From positions 17,781,435-17,845,434 of the forward strand of contig CM034389.1 of the NCBI GenBank assembly GCA_019925095.2: a stretch of 64,000 bases of DNA, given 5' to 3'. Source of the DNA: Dendrolimus kikuchii. Lineage: Eukaryota > Arthropoda > Insecta > Lepidoptera > Lasiocampidae. The translations under genes and the position numbers were made by a program. Within the stretch, counting starts at the first letter, position 1. The number at the start of each line of letters is the position of its first letter. Below, one piece after another: positions 22,058 through 33,000 of the stretch. The notes below the pieces were generated by a model. That model ran no database searches and was not told where the DNA came from. It saw only the letters and a list, made by a program, of their open reading frames with translations.

Positions 22058-22183
22058 GTTTCTATATCTTATTTTTCATTCACTTGCCTTACCATCGGTT
22101 GAATTTTGACATTACTTGTAAGGAGCTTACGTCAAATTTTAACCGATAGTAAGGCAAATAAACGGTCGGTAAGATATAGAAAC
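22058..22183. mobile_element. MITE with inverted repeats of about 55 bp (shared with 44822)
   Basis: The left arm GTTTCTATATCTTATTTTTC...CTTGCCTTACCATCGGTTGA is mirrored by the right arm ...AACCGATAGTAAGGCAAATA...AAGATATAGAAAC. The two arms cover nearly all of the 126 bases with a small loop. The core TTCATTCACTTGCCTTACC recurs in 44822-44920. No target duplication is evident. Confidence 0.7.
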
Positions 22184-22623
22184 GAGTTATTAATAAACAA
22201 TATATAGCTAACATCAATAAATTATTTTGTATAATTTCAATGTCATCTTTGAACAATATTCTGCTTTAATTTAAAGGCATTATATAAGTATATCTAGAAA
22301 AAAAAATCCTGTGTGTTCCGAGTCGCAAGTTGTTGATATTGTCATTTAATTCACTTCAATAAAAATAAACAACTGGCACTGGTCGTTGATGAAGCTTAGC
22401 CAGTGGTGTACACAACGTCCAGTATGACATTGACTGTAATGAAACAAAAATAATATGTTGTTTTGCACAACTAAGAATAGCTCTCGACATATATTGATTA
22501 TTTACGTCGACTTTAGAATTTATTTACATTCAACAGGAATTTAATAATAAGGAACTGTGGAAGAGTTTAGTAGTCTAAAAAGAAAAAATAAAATATCTGA
22601 CAAGTGTCTGTTAGTGAATAGTT

Positions 22624-23006
22624 CTGTGGGGCCATCCACCAATTACGTCACGCGTTAGGTGTCGCGTCTTACGTCACGCGTAGATGAAGGACAAGGACTG
22701 GGAGTAGTCCTAAATTTCGTGACGTCATATTTCAAAATCTAATGAATATTATATTTAAGTTTCGAAATTTGAACTATTAATGAAAGACTTTTAAATATTT
22801 CCAACTCTATCTGTATGAGCTGAGCAGTGTTTAAATTATTTAAAAATAATTTAAATCACAATGAAACTAATTAGGGAAGTAGTGTTTTAATTTTATAATT
22901 TCTGGGGAGAGGGGAGTTCCACGAATGTAACCAGCTGTGATAAGGACGGGGGAGGGGTCAAAAAATAATAAAATTCATGTGACGTAATTTGTGGATGGCC
23001 CCCTGT
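22624..23006. mobile_element. 375-bp TIR element with CTGT target duplication
   Basis: The left terminus GGGGCCATCCACCAATTACG (22628) and the right terminus, reversed, GGGGCCATCCACAAATTACG match for about 24 bases with one mismatch. CTGT flanks both sides (22624-22627 and 23003-23006). The interior repeats ACGTCACGCG words and holds no ORF. Superfamily unassigned; a 4-base duplication is short and could be chance. Confidence 0.7.
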
Positions 23007-23154
23007 AGAGAATAGGAAAGTTCATAGTTTTTTCATTTGATCACAGACCTTAGAGCCATAAAAAGCATGTAACCGAGCGTATTTTGTGATTTCAAAACTG
23101 CCCTTTTTGGCCTCTCGATGCTCTAACACTTTATCGTGACGTCACCAATCGTCT

Positions 23155-23294
23155 GGACCCCAATTTTGCTATTACAATATCGTCAGAATAGTCAACCACC
23201 GGCGTCATAATCGCTGTATTTTCATATAAAACAACCAATATGACGCAAATGTTGGACTATTTTAACGATATTATAATAGCAGAATTGGGGCCCC
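23155..23294. mobile_element. MITE with inverted repeats of about 58 bp (shared with 7190)
   Basis: GGACCCCAATTTTGCTATTA...TCGTCAGAATAGTC at the left mirrors GACTATTTTAACGATATTATAATAGCAGAATTGGGGCCCC at the right. The arms include GTCATAAT/TATGAC, so almost the whole 140 bases can fold. Confidence 0.75.
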
Positions 23295-23568
23295 GCTAGA
23301 CGTCTTACGTGACCAAAGGGCTGGCCTTTATTTTGGCTAAAGAATCAGGATTGCTAAACAAGCCGGAAACGCTGCTACTTTTTGGGAACGTTCCAAAGAA
23401 GTGACAGTGGTTTAGGACCAGTTTTTTATATATAGATTTATTGTTAATATTATTTATTTTTTAAGATAGTTTTATTTTTATGATTTATGTTTAATTTTTC
23501 TTATTTAGTAGTTATAATTTTTGAATACAAAAAAAAACACTTTTCCTATTTTTTGTTCCTCGGGTATA

Positions 23569-23834
23569 TCTTATACTAATATATAGCTGAAGAGTTTGTT
23601 TGTTTGTTTGCTTGAACGCGCTAATCTCAGGAACTATTGGTCTGATTTCTTCTGAAATTCTTTCAAGTGTTAGATAGTCCATTTATCGAGGAAGGCTATA
23701 GGCTATACTTATATATCATCACGTTAAGACTAATAGGAGCGGAGCATCAATGAAGAATGTTTCCAAATCGGGGATTGTTTTACTTAATTTTTTTTCCACT
23801 ATTCCACGCGGACGAAGTCGCGGGCAGAAGCTAG
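23569..23834 (+). mobile_element. Non-autonomous Helitron (family B), 266 bp, complete ends
   Basis: Starts TCTTATACTAATATATAGCT after host A, ends GGGCAGAAGCTAG before host T. A stem-loop, CGCGGAC-GAA-GTCGCG with one bulge, lies just before the CTAG. Internal phrases CTAATCTCAGGAACTATTGG and TTTGTTTGTTTGC recur in Helitron-type sequence elsewhere. No coding. Confidence 0.8.
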
Positions 23835-24279
23835 TATATTATATGGAAAGCGTTCCCTAATATTTGCTGACTTCGTATTTTCACTACAGTATTATAGCGT
23901 GGTTTACATATAGATAACACATTTCTTCTAGATTTCATTCATATATTGCTATTAAACTCTAAGTAGAGTAGCTGTAACATATTGAGACGGACAAATGGAC
24001 GAACATGACTGAATTACAATCCAGTTTTGCTATTTGACTATGGTATCGTTCAAAAATCATTCTGAAAAAAGATTATAGTTACGACCTATTGAAAGATATC
24101 CCTTACAGCCGATATTAGACGTTTCTATTCTCTCCTATTTGCAGGAATAATCCAAGTGATCCATATAAATATAAACACTAATAATTCAATATTATTGAAT
24201 ACTGTGTCTTATAGTTCTGTGCCTTTCAGCCAATTTGATTCATTTGATTGGTTTGCCTAATATCATCATTAGTTTATGT
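23835..24279. other. Unassigned intronic stretch
   Basis: No supported feature. Confidence 0.4.
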
Positions 24280-24527
24280 CTTCGCTCACTGAGCTCACTG
24301 GAACGCAGAGGCTCTGGGTTCGATTCCTGGTATGGTTAATTTTGTCAATGAACTATCCGTTATTTACTGTGGTCTGGGTGTCTCAGATCGGCCCCATAGT
24401 GGACCGTTGTATATTACCCATAACACAAGCGTAATTTGGTTAGCTGGGGGATATACAATGTGTGTGTGTTTGTCTGCCGATTATTTATTAGTTATTATGT
24501 GTATTTATTATTATATCCCTCAGTTAT
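24280..24527 (+). mobile_element. tRNA-derived SINE (family 3)
   Basis: A strong B box GGTTCGATTCC at 24318-24328 follows an A-box-like GAGCTCACTGGAACGCAGAG. The body reads GTCTGGGTGTCTCAGATCGG and CATAACACAAGCGTAATTTG, with a (TG)n run and a (TTA)-rich tail. Parts recur at 38182-38299 and 38911-38995. Confidence 0.7.
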
Positions 24528-25247
24528 AATGTAAATATGCGTATGTTGTGGTATCATCCATAAGATTTTTTCCTAATTTCGTCTCACGATTCTGTATAGC
24601 GGTTCATCGAACAAATAACCTTCCTTCTTAGGTATGACGAAATTGTAAAGAGTTTTCATATATTTTTATTCACAAACTAGCGTAGCTTTTTTTTTAATAT
24701 TAATAAAAGGAAGCAAATAATTTAGTTTCAATATCAATACGTTAAAATGCTTAGTATTTGTTTCCATTGCCTTCAATAGTGTTATGATCAAATCACAAAG
24801 TTCTCTCACATCCGCATTTCGAAACAATTACTTAATAAAGTTTCATGCAAGTTATTCATTTCGACTAATGAGCTAACTCCCCTATATTCTGTGAGCATGT
24901 TCTCAATTACGCCGTCACGTCGATTCAATTGTACCGACACAAACCACTTCCATTATGTAACGGTCCTTGTTCATATGCTCCCCAAATGTATGGAACACGG
25001 ATGAACAGATGAGAATGAAATAATGTTTAGGGTTCCAACGGTTAATGGTAAAACTGTCTATAAGTCACAGCTGATATCTTACGAATTACATTAGGATTGT
25101 TTATCTAAATAAACTAAGTTTTAAACTTTGAAGCGAAAGTTTAAAAAAGAAGGTTGATCTTCAAGAACAAATATTAATGAAAATTCATCCACCACTCAGT
25201 TGTTCCCAAAAAAGGACTGTGACATACAAAGATAAACTATTTCATAA
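24528..25247. other. Unassigned intronic stretch
   Basis: No supported feature. Confidence 0.4.
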
Positions 25248-25418
25248 GGGCCTCTATGGTTGAGTGGTCTTAGCCTTTGCCGGTCTCCCTACCTGTAACG
25301 CACAGGCTCCGAGTTCGATTTCTGGCATGGTAAATGATCTATAACATAAGCATAGTACTTAACTTAGGGTTATACATGTTTGTGTTGGACGCCTCCAGCA
25401 CCACATTTATTTTTCATA
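25248..25418 (+). mobile_element. tRNA-derived SINE (family 3-like)
   Basis: GGGCCTCTATGGTTGAGTGG (tRNA 5'/A-box region), a variable-arm-like stretch and GAGTTCGATTTCTGG (B box, about 25310) reproduce the layout of a Leu- or Ser-type tRNA. The following body (TAACATAAGCATAGTACTTA, CGCCTCCAGCACCACATTTA) is not tRNA. A SINE rather than a tRNA gene because the acceptor 3' half is missing. Confidence 0.65.
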
Positions 25419-25454
25419 CGTCTATAGAAATAATAAATTGAAAGGAGAAGAAGA

Positions 25455-25745
25455 CCAATGAAGAGGTGTTGACCATAGTAAAAGAATGGCGTTCAATTAT
25501 GCAAACCATAAAGTAAAGAAGAGGAAGAATTTTTGGACATTTACTACGACGTGACACCCTTCTCTAAGATAAAATAGCAGGCAAAGTGGAAGGTAGAAGA
25601 GGGAAGGAAAGACCTAGCAGGGCGTTTGTCGACCAAAGACAAGAAAAGATAGGTGTGGTGTTGTACAAAGTAGTCGAGCAGCTGACCGAGAATAGAAAGG
25701 ATTGAAATAGGCTCCACCAACAAGAGCTAAACTCTTAAATATTAT
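25455..25745 (+). pseudogene. Decayed LINE ORF2 C-terminus
   Basis: Across frames one reads FxGHLLRHDTLL, AGKVEGRRGKERPSRAFVDQ, then EKIGVVLYKVVEQLTENRKD and LHQQELNS, ending in a TGATGAGGATGATG tail near 25745. This arrangement is usual for insect non-LTR retrotransposon ends. Multiple stops; 5' portion absent. Confidence 0.55.
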
Positions 25746-26529
25746 GATGAGGATGATGTCTTTCTCTGCCGATTATTATTATAATATTTATAATATATAA
25801 GGGTTACATTTTTGCCAAAATGACTGCGAAACCCATGAAAGGCAGAATAATACGGTAATGTAACATGCCAAAACTTATAAGCCGGACACAATGCGTTGGC
25901 TTTCATTAAATTTTGAGCACGCCCCTTCGCGGGTTGTATTCGCGTATCTAACGCGGAAAGTTTGCGCATTAGCGCAGCCGGAAAAAGGGGGATGAAAAAC
26001 TTGACGGAAACTTTATGTCGGAAGACACTAAAACAGTAAAGCTTAACTTTCTGAAATACTTAGTTAAGCGAAGTAAAGTTAAAAGTGAAATCATTTGTAG
26101 GCACGGACCGGCAGCGTCAGATGTTTGAGCGGAATATAATTTTTGTTGGAAGTTCTTGAACGCGGCGTTAGATGTTTCTAATTTATATTTAAGTTTACTT
26201 GTGATATATATACTTTAAGGTATAAAACTGATTTGTTTTCTTGCTTCAGTTTGTTTTTCATATTGTTTTTTATTCATCAATGTGCTACTTTTTTCTATGT
26301 TATTTTTTTATATAATTTGTACTGTCTTTTTCTAGTAATAGGTACGAACATAAAAAATGAGAAACAGTTATTTAGATGTTTTATTTATTTATTTTTATTT
26401 GAAATGCGATGAATATTATCTTAATTTAATTTAATAGCTTTTAATTTTAATTTTTTTATTGTGTTTAATTTTATATGGTTATTTTATTGTTTGAAGTACA
26501 GACTTGTTATTATTATGTATGTCTCTGTA
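25746..26529. other. Unassigned intronic stretch
   Basis: 25800-25990 is moderately G+C-rich (GCACGCCCCTTCGCGGGTTG) without a recognisable family; the rest is T-rich. Confidence 0.35.
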
Positions 26530-27125
26530 TACCACTGGTCATAAAAATGGCCCGGACTTTTGGAGGGCTTGCGTAAGGCCAATACGTAAAGGCACATTGA
26601 CAAATTTAACGTAAATTTGGCTTGAAATTTACCGGCGATTGTCCCTATCTACACCATATAAAATTGCACCCAAGGACAAGCCCGGTAAGTGTAGGACTAT
26701 TGTAGTAAATGAGAACAAAAGGTACCGGGCTGTTGGGATGAACTGCTAGTGGAGTTACAGATCGGGGGTTATGGCATCTGCCCGTCGCAATGTTCAAGGA
26801 ACATGGAAGAATGGGCAGACGGTGACTCGCCACTCCCTGCATGGGCCCCATAAAATGCCATAGAAGACAGGGGCAACATGGGTGTGAGTGGTTAAGGGGT
26901 GTAGAGAGTTGGGTTGCAGGTTCACTAACGCTACTTCTTACGTTATGCCAGTTATCACTTCCACCCCTGGAGCTTGAGTTTTAGCTCTAGCGATCTCCAC
27001 TCCGTGCCGGCTGTCTATGGCGAGTACGCAGGCGGGAGTCTTTCCTTGGCCTCCGGAGTCAGGTCCGAGGTGTCGCTACTCATCTAAGGCTCCGCCACAA
27101 AGCCCCTGCGCGTTATTATTATTAT
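26530..27125 (+). repeat. Unclassified insertion, probable LINE 3' region ending in (ATT)n
   Basis: A G+C-richer block with many inactivated short frames. It ends GGCTCCGCCACAAAGCCCCT and then GCGTTATTATTATTAT, resembling a LINE terminating in a short tandem repeat. I cannot identify the ORF. It contrasts with the A+T-rich surroundings. Confidence 0.4.
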
Positions 27126-27989
27126 ATGTCGACTACTTTCTTCACGACTTTGGGCATTAATCGACTATCATGAAATCTAATTCGTGTATAACTGTATAAT
27201 ATATTTACTCTTGATAACTGGGATGAAAATACAATAGGTACTTTTGTTCGCGGAAAATGGAATAGTTCTCTTGACCCAGAATTTGATGTTTGCGGCTGGG
27301 TAAGTCGAATGATTAAATATTATAGAATTACTCAAATAGGTATTTGATTAGTTTACATAACAGATGTTAACATAGGGTATTTTTCGTCATGGAAAATAGA
27401 CTAACTTCTGCGGGGTACCAAATTGTACCGCGGAAAAATAATATTGCGCAGAAAGCTTTATTTATTTTTCTTGTTGATTCTAAATTCTACTACATAACAT
27501 AATATAGTCTATTAAATTAAATTTGTATTATAAATTTGAAATTGCTTTAACTTGTGTGCTCAACGCAAACTTCCAAGTTATGTTTCAGTTTGTTCAAGGA
27601 ATCAATGCACAAATATTTGACTAATGGGTTAGACAAGACAAAGTACCGGGAATTTAGAGAGCAAATCATATAAGTTTATACGGCGTCGTAATTATTTTGG
27701 GAAATAAGAAAGCCCTATAAAATCATCATGTTGGTCTGCGTATACTTATATACACAGACCCATTTTTCCAAAAAAATTAGATGAGGTTTCCAAAAAAATA
27801 ATTGTAACTATATTTAACATGTGATTACAAAGCATATTATATACTAGGGTTAAGCTCTGTTGCGTGCCTCTAATTTAGAGAGCAAACATTAATACAGGTT
27901 ACATTGTATTAAATTTTATGTTAGTCCTATTTGCCCTCGTAAGACCCAATATATTTTATATCGCAAACTATCCCATCTCCCAGCATGAA
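27126..27989. other. Unassigned intronic stretch
   Basis: No supported feature. Confidence 0.4.
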
Positions 27990-28590
27990 AATTATTTATG
28001 CCCATTTTCGGTATTAAAACTAATAAAAAAAATACACCAAAACCGATCCAGTACCCCTATTAGGTTTTCCGTGTAAGCTTAACAGACAGATAAATCGAGT
28101 TACTATCGCATTTTTTATACATGATAAATTTTTATATTTATAAACTTGAGAAATGATAGGCTGCCATACAAATTTTCATACTCCATTTCAATCCATTCTA
28201 GTTTTATTTATCTATCCTCCGTCTATCCATCTGTAAACTACATAAATAACAAAAAATGACCAAAATTACTAAAATGACGAAAATCACAAAAAACCAAACC
28301 TATGTCCTACTTTCTGGGATAATCTTTACAAAAATCTATGCCGTTATCCAGGATGTAAAGAATCCCTTGTTGCAGTATTAAAATTACATATATACCAAAT
28401 TTCAGCAAAATCAGTTTATTAGTTTTTCCATAAAAGCATAACAAGCAGAGAGAAATATATTTAGTATTCTATCCTCAACATTGATTATATATATATACAT
28501 ACTTGAGTTTCAATCAAATCGGTCCAGTAGTTTTTACGTGAAAACGTAACAGACAGACAGAGTTGCTTTCGAATTTATAATATTAATAGG
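27990..28590. repeat. Helitron-type repeat fragments
   Basis: Phrases such as CAAATCGGTCCAGTAGTTTT, TACGTGAAAACGTAACAGAC (28516-28556) and several GGGATAATCTTTACAAAAAT-type segments are those of decayed lepidopteran Helitron-like sequence. End points are not definable. Confidence 0.45.
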
Positions 28591-29034
28591 CATAATAGGG
28601 ATGTCGCTGCACGATAGTGTAACAAAATCGAGAAAAAACGAAATATTAAAAGTGGCCCATACTAAGATGATATTTTTAATGTACTCATATATTCGTCTTG
28701 TGTTATTATATTACACAAGTCTTGAAAGTTATAATGGCGTTGCTTGAATGAATGAAAACTCTATATTGTTCACCATACACTTAAATCTAGACAATTGATA
28801 TGGATACATTTGCTTTTTACTTAAGTTAGTAAGAAGTGAGATATTCGCTTCCAATTTCTTGAAAAGTGCATTACGATGAAATGATAGTACGGATTGTATA
28901 AAATCGAGATAATAGAGCTTGCAAGATTACTACAATAAAATACTTAAATTTGTTTAAGTAAGACTTAGTGAGCAGTTTTTGGGTTATGCCTTATTTTCTA
29001 TTAAATCCTTTTTCATCTTCCTTGGTTCTTTAGC
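28591..29034. other. Unassigned intronic stretch
   Basis: No supported feature. Confidence 0.4.
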
Positions 29035-29235
29035 CGTCGGGCTGGTGGTGAGTACGTGAGCGAGCCCATAGTCCGGATATGTGGTGTGTAGAGAAACGAC
29101 CAGGGGTTTTAGTGGATATCGCCGACCCAGGTGGCAATAGCACTTTTGCGGGGGTGCTAGTGTCACTCTGACGCGGCTAATCTCACACACCCCAGCTTCC
29201 CTCGCGGTGCTTTGTTCTGAAGCGGATATCCCCTG
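29035..29235 (+). repeat. R1-like LINE 3' UTR, plus strand
   Basis: CAGGGGTTTTAGTGGATATC, GTGGCAATAGCAC, GGTGCTAGTG and CTAATCTCACACACCCCAGC correspond in order to the 3' UTR of the minus-strand R1-like copy at 33001-33190. A very short 5'-truncated copy in the orientation opposite to the other three. Confidence 0.65.
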
Positions 29236-30981
29236 GATAAAAAAGAATTCCCTCGCCTAATTAATTAAAAACCAATGGACGTTTCGTCATCTTTGCCCGA
29301 GGACTGACACACACTTGAAAGACTATTTATTCTGTTAAGAAATGTTCATTATATAGTTTTGACATTTAATTTGTACGAAAATCGAGAGTGCTACTTAAAT
29401 GTGAGCTCTCATCGCATTTTGTGTTAGAATAATAGGAAATTACTAGAAGGCAGATAGTTTGGACTGTTTTAATATGATTACACTGAAATTTATTTGGCGA
29501 CCACACTTAGAAACTAGTAGCAACATGGAATAAAAAGGATTACATAACTGAAAATATAGTAGGTTCCATAAATGAGCAACTAACGAGTATAGTTTAAACG
29601 GTCCTGTAATTTACATACAGATTGGCTTTTGGGGATAAACGGTCCATTTGTATTCAAACGCAGGATCCCAGATCAGTGGGCGAGAAGCATTTATTCAGTT
29701 TAGGATTTGAATCGACCGCAGTATCATCTGCTTATCGATATTACTCACAAGCTTTAGTGTCCCATTTTTCTTTTCGTGGTCTTTCTTATCATTTCGACAT
29801 TAGCAACATTCGACATTATTCAAAGCGGCTTTACTTGAAACTGTATTGAGTTTTATTCGTTTTCAGACCTGGACAGAATTACTTCGATGCTAGGGTAAAC
29901 ACCTCCTTCGCGTTAGAGTAATAAGTAGTAATAAATAATTTTACCTTACGTATTCTTTGTCTTCATAATATATTCATATAAATAAGTATTTAACACGACA
30001 CAAGTCGTATCTATATTAAAGGGAAAATTCAAGATTGTATATTCACCGTCGTTGTGTGCTAAACGTTATGTAGTGCTAGGCTTAGGCATATCCAACTTTG
30101 CGTTACACAACCTGGTCCTCCGCTTTCCTTAGCCACATCCTACCCACGACCTTGCGCAAGTTATTAATCCACTGTCCTTCACTAAGTTTACCAAGACTCG
30201 GTTACCAGGCTATGGCTCGCCTGCTCCATCGGCCATTAGTCCTACAACAGATATGACCGGCTAACAGACACTTCAGTTTATTGTTTGACTGGTGACTGGT
30301 TCTCTAATAAAAAAAAATAAAATAGCCTCTAAAATGTTAAGATTCCTATATCTTACCAACCATTAGTATTGACACAAAACATTAGCCCATAAGTAAATTG
30401 AAATATGTTTTTGTCGTGTTCACTTCATGCAAGTGAATTATACAAAAATATAATGTTTTTATTTAAAAAACTTGTACACGTGCTTACGGTAGCCAAAATA
30501 ACTTAGAACTTAAAACAAATATGTAGAACTGCATCATAAAGTTCACCACTGCGAGATGATGGTAAGATAAATTCCGTCGTAAAGTTTGAACATGGCGAGG
30601 CGAGTTACTCATGTTCATACACTGCCTGGGGCCATACTTTGTGTCGAGGAAGCCGTCTCGAAACAACTTCGTATTTAATTACTCAGTAATTTAATACAAT
30701 GGTTTCAATTAAATATAATTTGATTAAACCTCAAGAGAAGTGCTTACTTGGAAGTATGGTTTTTAGGGTTCCATAGTAAGATCAATAGAGTGGTTATAAT
30801 TTCCTCATTTCCGTCCGCCCGTTTTCTGTCTGTGTATGTGAAAACCAGTTTACTCGGGGCCTATTGACAATGTATAGAAACATTAAAAAAAAAGTGTTTT
30901 CTATATGTCTTAGAGATTTAACTATCATTGTATAGCGAATAAACTAAAAATTAAGGGTGGCTGCCATACATTTATTTTTTA
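29236..30981. other. Mostly unassigned intronic stretch
   Basis: 30060-30300 (ACACAACCTGGTCCTCCGCT, CCTACCCACGACCTTGCGCA, ACCAAGACTCGGTTACCAGG) is a coding-like, G+C-richer piece that may be a decayed retroelement on the minus strand, not identified. 30750-30860 contains GGGTTCCATAGTAAGATC, an old dispersed repeat. The rest is featureless. Confidence 0.35.
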
Positions 30982-31343
30982 CCACCTGTATAACGGGGAG
31001 TGTTCCGAGGAACTGATTGATCTGGTGCCAACGCCTCACTTTTACAACCGCACCGCTCGCCAGCGACGGGATATTCACCCCCATTTCCTTGAGCTCCCAC
31101 GCTCAACTACGCAGCGATTCTCTAGAACATTTATTCCGCGTACAACAACGATGTGGAGGGAACTTCCCGCCGCGGTTTTCCATTTGCGCTATGACATGGG
31201 GTTCTTTAAGAAGGGCGTTATAACATTTCTTAGAGGTCGGCAACGTGTTGGTGACACCCCTGGTGTTGCAAACGTCCATAGGCGACGGTAACCACTTTCC
31301 ATCAGGTGGGTCGTCGGCCTGTTTGCCTGCTTCAGGCTATAAA
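30982..31343 (+). pseudogene. CR1-like LINE, C-terminus and 3' UTR
   Basis: The frame LYNGECSEELIDLVPTPHFY, then NRTARQRRDIHPHFLELPRS, TTQRFSRTFIPRTTTMWREL and a terminal GVANVHRRR ends at TGA/TAA near 31291. It is the same family as 490-3196 and better preserved here (no stops in this part). The 3' UTR GGTAACCACTTTCCATCAGG / GGGTCGTCGGCCTGTTTGCC ends ATAAA at about 31343. Immediately downstream begins a family 2 SINE. Strongly 5'-truncated. Confidence 0.85.
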
Positions 31344-31359
31344 GGATCAGGATTTTTAT

Positions 31360-31674
31360 CCGTGCAGGAACGGAGAAAGAATACAATTTCCTGCGGCCGG
31401 GCGGCCTGTCGTAAGAGGCGACTTAACAACCCACAGCCAGGTGGTAGGGCATTTGCCCGACTGGATGGCTACCACCCCTGGTCTAAAGTATGTCGCCATA
31501 ACAACCTTGAGTTGTGTTCCAGCATTAGTGACCAGGTTCCAGTTTCACTTAAGAGAGCAGCAGCGCATTTGTAGCAACTTTGCTGTTGCAAATGTCCATA
31601 GGCGATGGTAACCGCTTTCGATCAAGTGGGCCGTCTGCCTGTGTGCTGATCTCCTGCAATAAAAAAAAAAAAAA
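31360..31674 (+). mobile_element. SINE-like element with CR1-type 3' tail (family 2), best copy
   Basis: Starts CCGTGCAGGAACGGAGAAAG, then TTTCCTGCGGCCGGGCGGCC, an A-box-like AGCCAGGTGGTAGGGC and a B-box-like CCAGGTTCCAGT. Its last roughly 90 bases (GCAAATGTCCATAGGCGATG, GGTAACCGCTTTCGATCAAG, GGGCCGTCTGCCTGTGTGCT) copy the CR1-like LINE 3' end seen at 31260-31335, and it ends in 14 As. Non-coding; sharing of a LINE 3' tail suggests it is copied by the CR1 machinery (inference). Confidence 0.8.
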
Positions 31675-31765
31675 GTCGCTGATGAACGGATTTTTATACA
31701 TAACACATCTAGTAAATAATAATTATAACAATAACAATAATTGAAACAAATAAAGTATTGATCTT

Positions 31766-31969
31766 GCTTACGAGGTTACCGCCATGTGGAACCCGGACTC
31801 TATAATCATAGTACCGATAGTGGTGTTAGCGAATGGACTAATAGCGAAGAGCCTTGACCGCCACCTTGAAAGGCTCTCGCTTGGTATCTGGGTGAAGGGT
31901 CGGATGCAGAAGGCAGCTCGGTTGGACACGGCCCGTTTTGTTAGGAAATTCCTATGTCAGGAGCCTTAA
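31766..31969 (+). pseudogene. LINE ORF C-terminal fragment
   Basis: An open frame LAYEVTAMWNPDSIIIVPIV then VLANGLIAKSLDRHLERLSL and FVRKFLCQEP ends at TAA 31969. I recognise this as the end of an abundant insect LINE-type open frame (R2/R4-like or related; clade not certain). The 3' UTR includes CGCCCCACTGCCGGCGGAGA. No upstream domain is present; 5' truncation at about 31766. Confidence 0.6.
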
Positions 31970-33000
31970 CAACCGGTAGTCTGGATCCTACGCCCCACTG
32001 CCGGCGGAGATCAAATTTTTATAAATTATTGTACATATTTTATAAGATATTTATAAGAAAATATAAAAAACTTGAAAATAAAATGTATATGTGAATAATA
32101 ATTCATTTATTTCAGAAAATTGAGTATTTCCATATTCTACAATTGTCATCGTGGTCATGTTTTTTAATGATTTTTTTGTTTTATCCAATATTTTTGTACA
32201 ACGTACGATGTTTTTGTAAGTTTCACATGTTATAGTGATAATTATGAATATTTTAAAATAAGTATTATGACTAATGTGTATTTTCGTATTAAGAAAAAAA
32301 GTATTTTTGTTAATGTATTTATCAAAAAATAAATAAAAAAATAGTTAGGAGGCATTCACCTTGAAAGTCGTAAAATGTCCTTCCCTCTAAGTTTTTGAAA
32401 ATTATGTACAAATAATGTTAAGTAGAGCTTAAAAATACTTCCAACTGAAATTTGTTTAAATACGATCCGTTAGTTTTTGATGTATGAGGTATTTTTGACC
32501 AAATGCCTTTTTTTAAGTTTTTAAGCAAATTAAAAAAAATGGCTACTGATCACCCATACAGAACACTTCATTGTACATGGAATAACGCGCACTTGACCGA
32601 TTTTTCAATTAAAATATTTCAAAGCATGTGCAAATTCCTAAGAAACGATGTGATTGTTCCTTAAATGTGGCCAATAATAAGAAAGTTTTCGTTGCTCAGT
32701 AATGTGCTTAGCCGTGAAAGTTTTGGCACTCATCAAAAGAAAAGTGGTTTCCGTAGTATTTACAGTTCTGACTTAAATTTGGATGGATAAACTTAATTAA
32801 TTCTGGTAAATGGTTACTGGTTCAAAATGGTTTTCGGAATGCTAGAGATTTTGTTTAAGGTTTAGGCTGTAAATGATAGTTAATTTTTGTCTTTCAATTG
32901 TGAAATGAGACTTGGTTAACTTTAAAGATAAACGAAATTAATTGATAAAAAAAAGGTTTTTATATGTGACTTTTTAGCTGTTATTTGTTGTGTAATGGTG
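31970..33000. other. 3' UTR of the preceding LINE fragment, then unassigned sequence
   Basis: 31970-32020 is the LINE 3' UTR. The remaining kilobase is A+T-rich with no ORF or repeat I recognise. Confidence 0.4.

Noticed and set aside
25248..25330. Possible tRNA gene with variable arm
   Set aside because: A- and B-box regions are present, but the acceptor 3' half is absent and the sequence runs into a SINE body.
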